A DNA stretch of 6,835 nucleotides. Source: CAYJIL01 sp964370235. Lineage in GTDB: Bacteria; Bacteroidota; Bacteroidia; Bacteroidales; Rikenellaceae. Shown here in pieces: positions 5,116 through 6,835 of this stretch. The notes beneath the pieces are model-generated. The model had not been told where the DNA came from. It did not search any database and saw only the letters and a list, made by a program, of their open reading frames with translations. The DNA is taken from positions 1 to 6,835 of the forward strand of contig CAYJIL010000111.1 of the NCBI GenBank assembly GCA_964370235.1. The letters run 5' to 3'. Every line of letters starts with the position of its first letter. Within the stretch, counting starts at the first letter, position 1. The position numbers and the translations under genes are program-made.

Positions 5116-6732
5116 ATGATAACTGTTTCAAATCTAGAGGTACAATTTGGCAAGCGTGTTCTTTTCAAAGATGTAAACCTCAAATTCACACCGGGCAACT
5201 GCTATGGTGTCATTGGCGCAAATGGCGCAGGTAAATCTACACTTCTAAAGGTTCTTGCGGGCGAGATTGACCCATCTAAGGGAAATGTTACTTTTGGCCC
5301 GGGCGAGAGGCTATCGGTACTTAAGCAGGATCACTTTGCTCATGACCATTGCACAGTTTTGGATACTGTAATGATGGGACACACAGTTTTGTGGGATATC
5401 ATGCAGCAAAAAATCGAGATATACTCAAAAGAGGACTTTACCGAAGAGGATGGTATCAAAGCGGGCGACCTAGAAGAGAAGTTTGCCGAGCTAGAGGGCT
5501 GGAATGCCGAAAGCGATGCAGCCAACCTACTTAGTGGCCTTGGTATTAAAGAGTCTCTTCACTATGAGATGATGTCAAACATGAACCCAAAAGACAAGGT
5601 TCGTGTTCTGCTTGCACAAGCACTGTTTGGTAAGCCAGACAATCTACTACTAGATGAGCCTACCAACGACCTTGACCTTAAGACAATTATGTGGCTAGAG
5701 AACTACCTAGCAAACTATGAGAACACTGTTCTTGTAGTATCACACGACCGTCACTTCTTGGACTCGGTTTCGACACACACCATCGATATTGATTACAGCG
5801 ACATTAACATGTTTGCAGGTAACTATAGCTTCTGGTATGAGTCGAGCCAGCTAGCTGCACGCCAAGCTGCACAGCAAAACAAAAAGGCCGAGGAGAAGAA
5901 AAAGGAGCTTATGGAGTTTATTGCTCGCTTTAGTGCAAACGTTGCAAAGAGTAAGCAAACGACCTCTCGTAAGAAAATGATTGAGAAGCTAAACATCGAG
6001 GAGATTAAGCCTTCGATGCGTAAATATCCGGGAATTATCTTCCAAATGGAGCGTGAGCCGGGGACAAAAATTCTTGCAGTCAACAACCTATCAAAAGAGG
6101 TTGATGGCGAGACTCTATTCTCTAACGTATCGTTCACAGTAGAAAAGGGCGACAAGGTAGCTATCATTTCACGTGAGCCACGTGCTGTGACTGCTCTGCT
6201 TGACATGATTGCAAACCACCAAGACCTAGAAGAGGGAATGGTTGAGTGGGGTGTGACAATTAGTCACTCATACCTACCATTCAACAACCACGACTACTTT
6301 AACAATAGCCTTACTATTGTAGATTGGTTGACACAATACTCTCCAGATACTTCGGAGATGTTTGTTCGTGGTTACCTTGGTAAGATGCTATTTAGCGGCG
6401 ACGAAATTTATAAGCGTGTAGAGGTGCTTTCGGGTGGCGAGAAGATGCGTTGTATGATCTCTAAGATGATGATACAAAACCCAAATATGCTAATTCTTGA
6501 CTCTCCTACCAACCACCTTGACCTAGAGTCTATACAGGCATTCAACAATAGCCTTATTAGCTACAAGGGTATTATCGTAATGAGCTCACATGACCACGAG
6601 TTTATTAACACGGTAGCAAACCGCATTATCGAAATCACGCCTAACGGCATGGTTGACAAGTATATGGAGTATGATGATTATATCCTAGACGAGAAGATAC
6701 AAGCTCGCCTAGACGAGCTATACTCAAAGTAG
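5116..6732 (+). CDS. ABC-F family ATPase (YbiT/EttA-like), asymmetric nucleotide-binding domains
   Basis: A soluble protein with two ABC domains and no membrane segments, of the ABC-F class that acts at the ribosomal E site; it is closest in layout to YbiT. ATG 5116 is preferred; a TTG directly before it (5113) is a weaker start and would add one residue. The first domain (about 1-240) has Walker A GANGAGKS (34-41), Walker B LLLDEP (Asp180, Glu181) and switch His210, but its signature is MNPKDK (156-161) instead of LSGGE. A charged, partly helical linker (about 240-315) is where the tRNA-interacting segment of ABC-F proteins lies. The second domain has ISREPRAVT (351-359) in place of Walker A, with no P-loop Lys, and ILDSP (Asp462, Ser463) where the catalytic Glu is expected; it keeps LSGGE (438-442) and His492. 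Thus one composite ATP site is complete and the other dead. At 538 residues the length is normal. Whether it is housekeeping or gives antibiotic resistance cannot be told. Confidence 0.93.
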   Translation: MITVSNLEVQFGKRVLFKDVNLKFTPGNCYGVIGANGAGKSTLLKVLAGEIDPSKGNVTFGPGERLSVLKQDHFAHDHCTVLDTVMMGHTVLWDIMQQKIEIYSKEDFTEEDGIKAGDLEEKFAELEGWNAESDAANLLSGLGIKESLHYEMMSNMNPKDKVRVLLAQALFGKPDNLLLDEPTNDLDLKTIMWLENYLANYENTVLVVSHDRHFLDSVSTHTIDIDYSDINMFAGNYSFWYESSQLAARQAAQQNKKAEEKKKELMEFIARFSANVAKSKQTTSRKKMIEKLNIEEIKPSMRKYPGIIFQMEREPGTKILAVNNLSKEVDGETLFSNVSFTVEKGDKVAIISREPRAVTALLDMIANHQDLEEGMVEWGVTISHSYLPFNNHDYFNNSLTIVDWLTQYSPDTSEMFVRGYLGKMLFSGDEIYKRVEVLSGGEKMRCMISKMMIQNPNMLILDSPTNHLDLESIQAFNNSLISYKGIIVMSSHDHEFINTVANRIIEITPNGMVDKYMEYDDYILDEKIQARLDELYSK

Positions 6733-6793
6733 CATACACCGTACTAGCACAAAAAGAAACTGTCTCAAAAACATTTTTGGCACTTCCTGAATC
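6733..6793. other. 3' flank of the ABC-F gene; weak hairpin
   Basis: CAAAAA (6766-6771) and TTTTTG (6774-6779) form a 6-bp AT stem with a 2-nt loop, 33 nt past the stop codon. It is a poor terminator because the T-run is inside the stem. No other signal is seen before the palindrome at 6794. Confidence 0.3.
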
Positions 6794-6833
6794 GCATAAA
6801 TACTCACGTACTCCAGTACGCTCCGTTTTATGC
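6794..6833. repeat. 40-bp nested palindrome (REP-like) at the right edge
   Basis: Outer arms GCATAAA (6794-6800) and TTTATGC (6827-6833) are perfect. Inner arms CGTACT (6807-6812) and AGTACG (6815-6820) are also perfect, around a CC loop. The unpaired stretches between them are both exactly 6 nt (6801-6806 and 6821-6826), so the whole element is symmetric. It could be a dispersed repeat of the REP type, the tip of a larger element or insertion sequence end, or part of the ABC-F transcription end. The window stops 2 nt later, which prevents a decision. Confidence 0.6.
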
Positions 6834-6835
6834 TC

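Noticed and set aside
5340..5534. Two 61-codon frames, one on each strand, inside the ABC-F gene
   Set aside because: Both are shadows of the ABC-F coding frame and carry no motif.
5823..6206. Minus-strand frame of 127 codons
   Set aside because: It is antisense to the ABC-F linker and second domain; the Ser/Phe-rich translation is what the reverse of Lys/Glu codons gives.

Overview
The window looks like chromosomal DNA of a gut-type member of the Bacteroidales. Evidence: a lipoprotein GH20 hexosaminidase of the Bacteroidetes glycan-degrading type, a one-chain carboxyltransferase/biotin-carrier protein, perfect TAnnTTTG promoter -7 boxes (the Bacteroidetes sigma factor consensus), no Shine-Dalgarno sequences ahead of the genes, AT-rich leaders and moderate GC. 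No genus can be named from this sequence alone. There is no phage, CRISPR, tRNA, rRNA or transposase gene.

Layout. 1-85: two diverged copies of a ~42-bp repeat, each ending in a small hairpin; the second overlaps the stop codon of the first gene. 79-2379 (-): GH20 beta-N-acetylhexosaminidase lipoprotein. 2413-2444: strong intrinsic terminator closing the next gene. 2474-4351 (-): carboxyltransferase plus biotin-carrier protein of the oxaloacetate decarboxylase alpha / pyruvate carboxylase subunit B family. 4352-4717: AT-rich gap holding the promoter of that gene, short direct repeats and an orphan terminator-like hairpin. 4718-4969 (-): 83-residue TSCPD-domain protein. 4970-5115: compact divergent promoter region with inverted and direct TATCTTT repeats. 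5116-6732 (+): ABC-F protein. 6733-6835: 3' flank ending in a nested palindrome cut by the window edge.

The four genes do not form a pathway. The two large minus-strand genes face the same way but are split by a terminator, so they appear to be separate units: one for glycan or chitobiose-type sugar release at the cell envelope, one for C3/C4 carboxylate metabolism. The small TSCPD gene and the ABC-F gene are divergent, each with its own -7 box.

The best lead is the ABC-F protein. Its two ATPase domains are degenerate in complementary ways, so it should have exactly one working composite ATP site and one dead one. Second leads are the carboxyltransferase, whose biotin-exchange loop lacks the Thr-Ser-containing motif usual in pyruvate carboxylase, and the two structured repeats at the window edges. 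I see no clear evidence of a wholly new multi-gene system.
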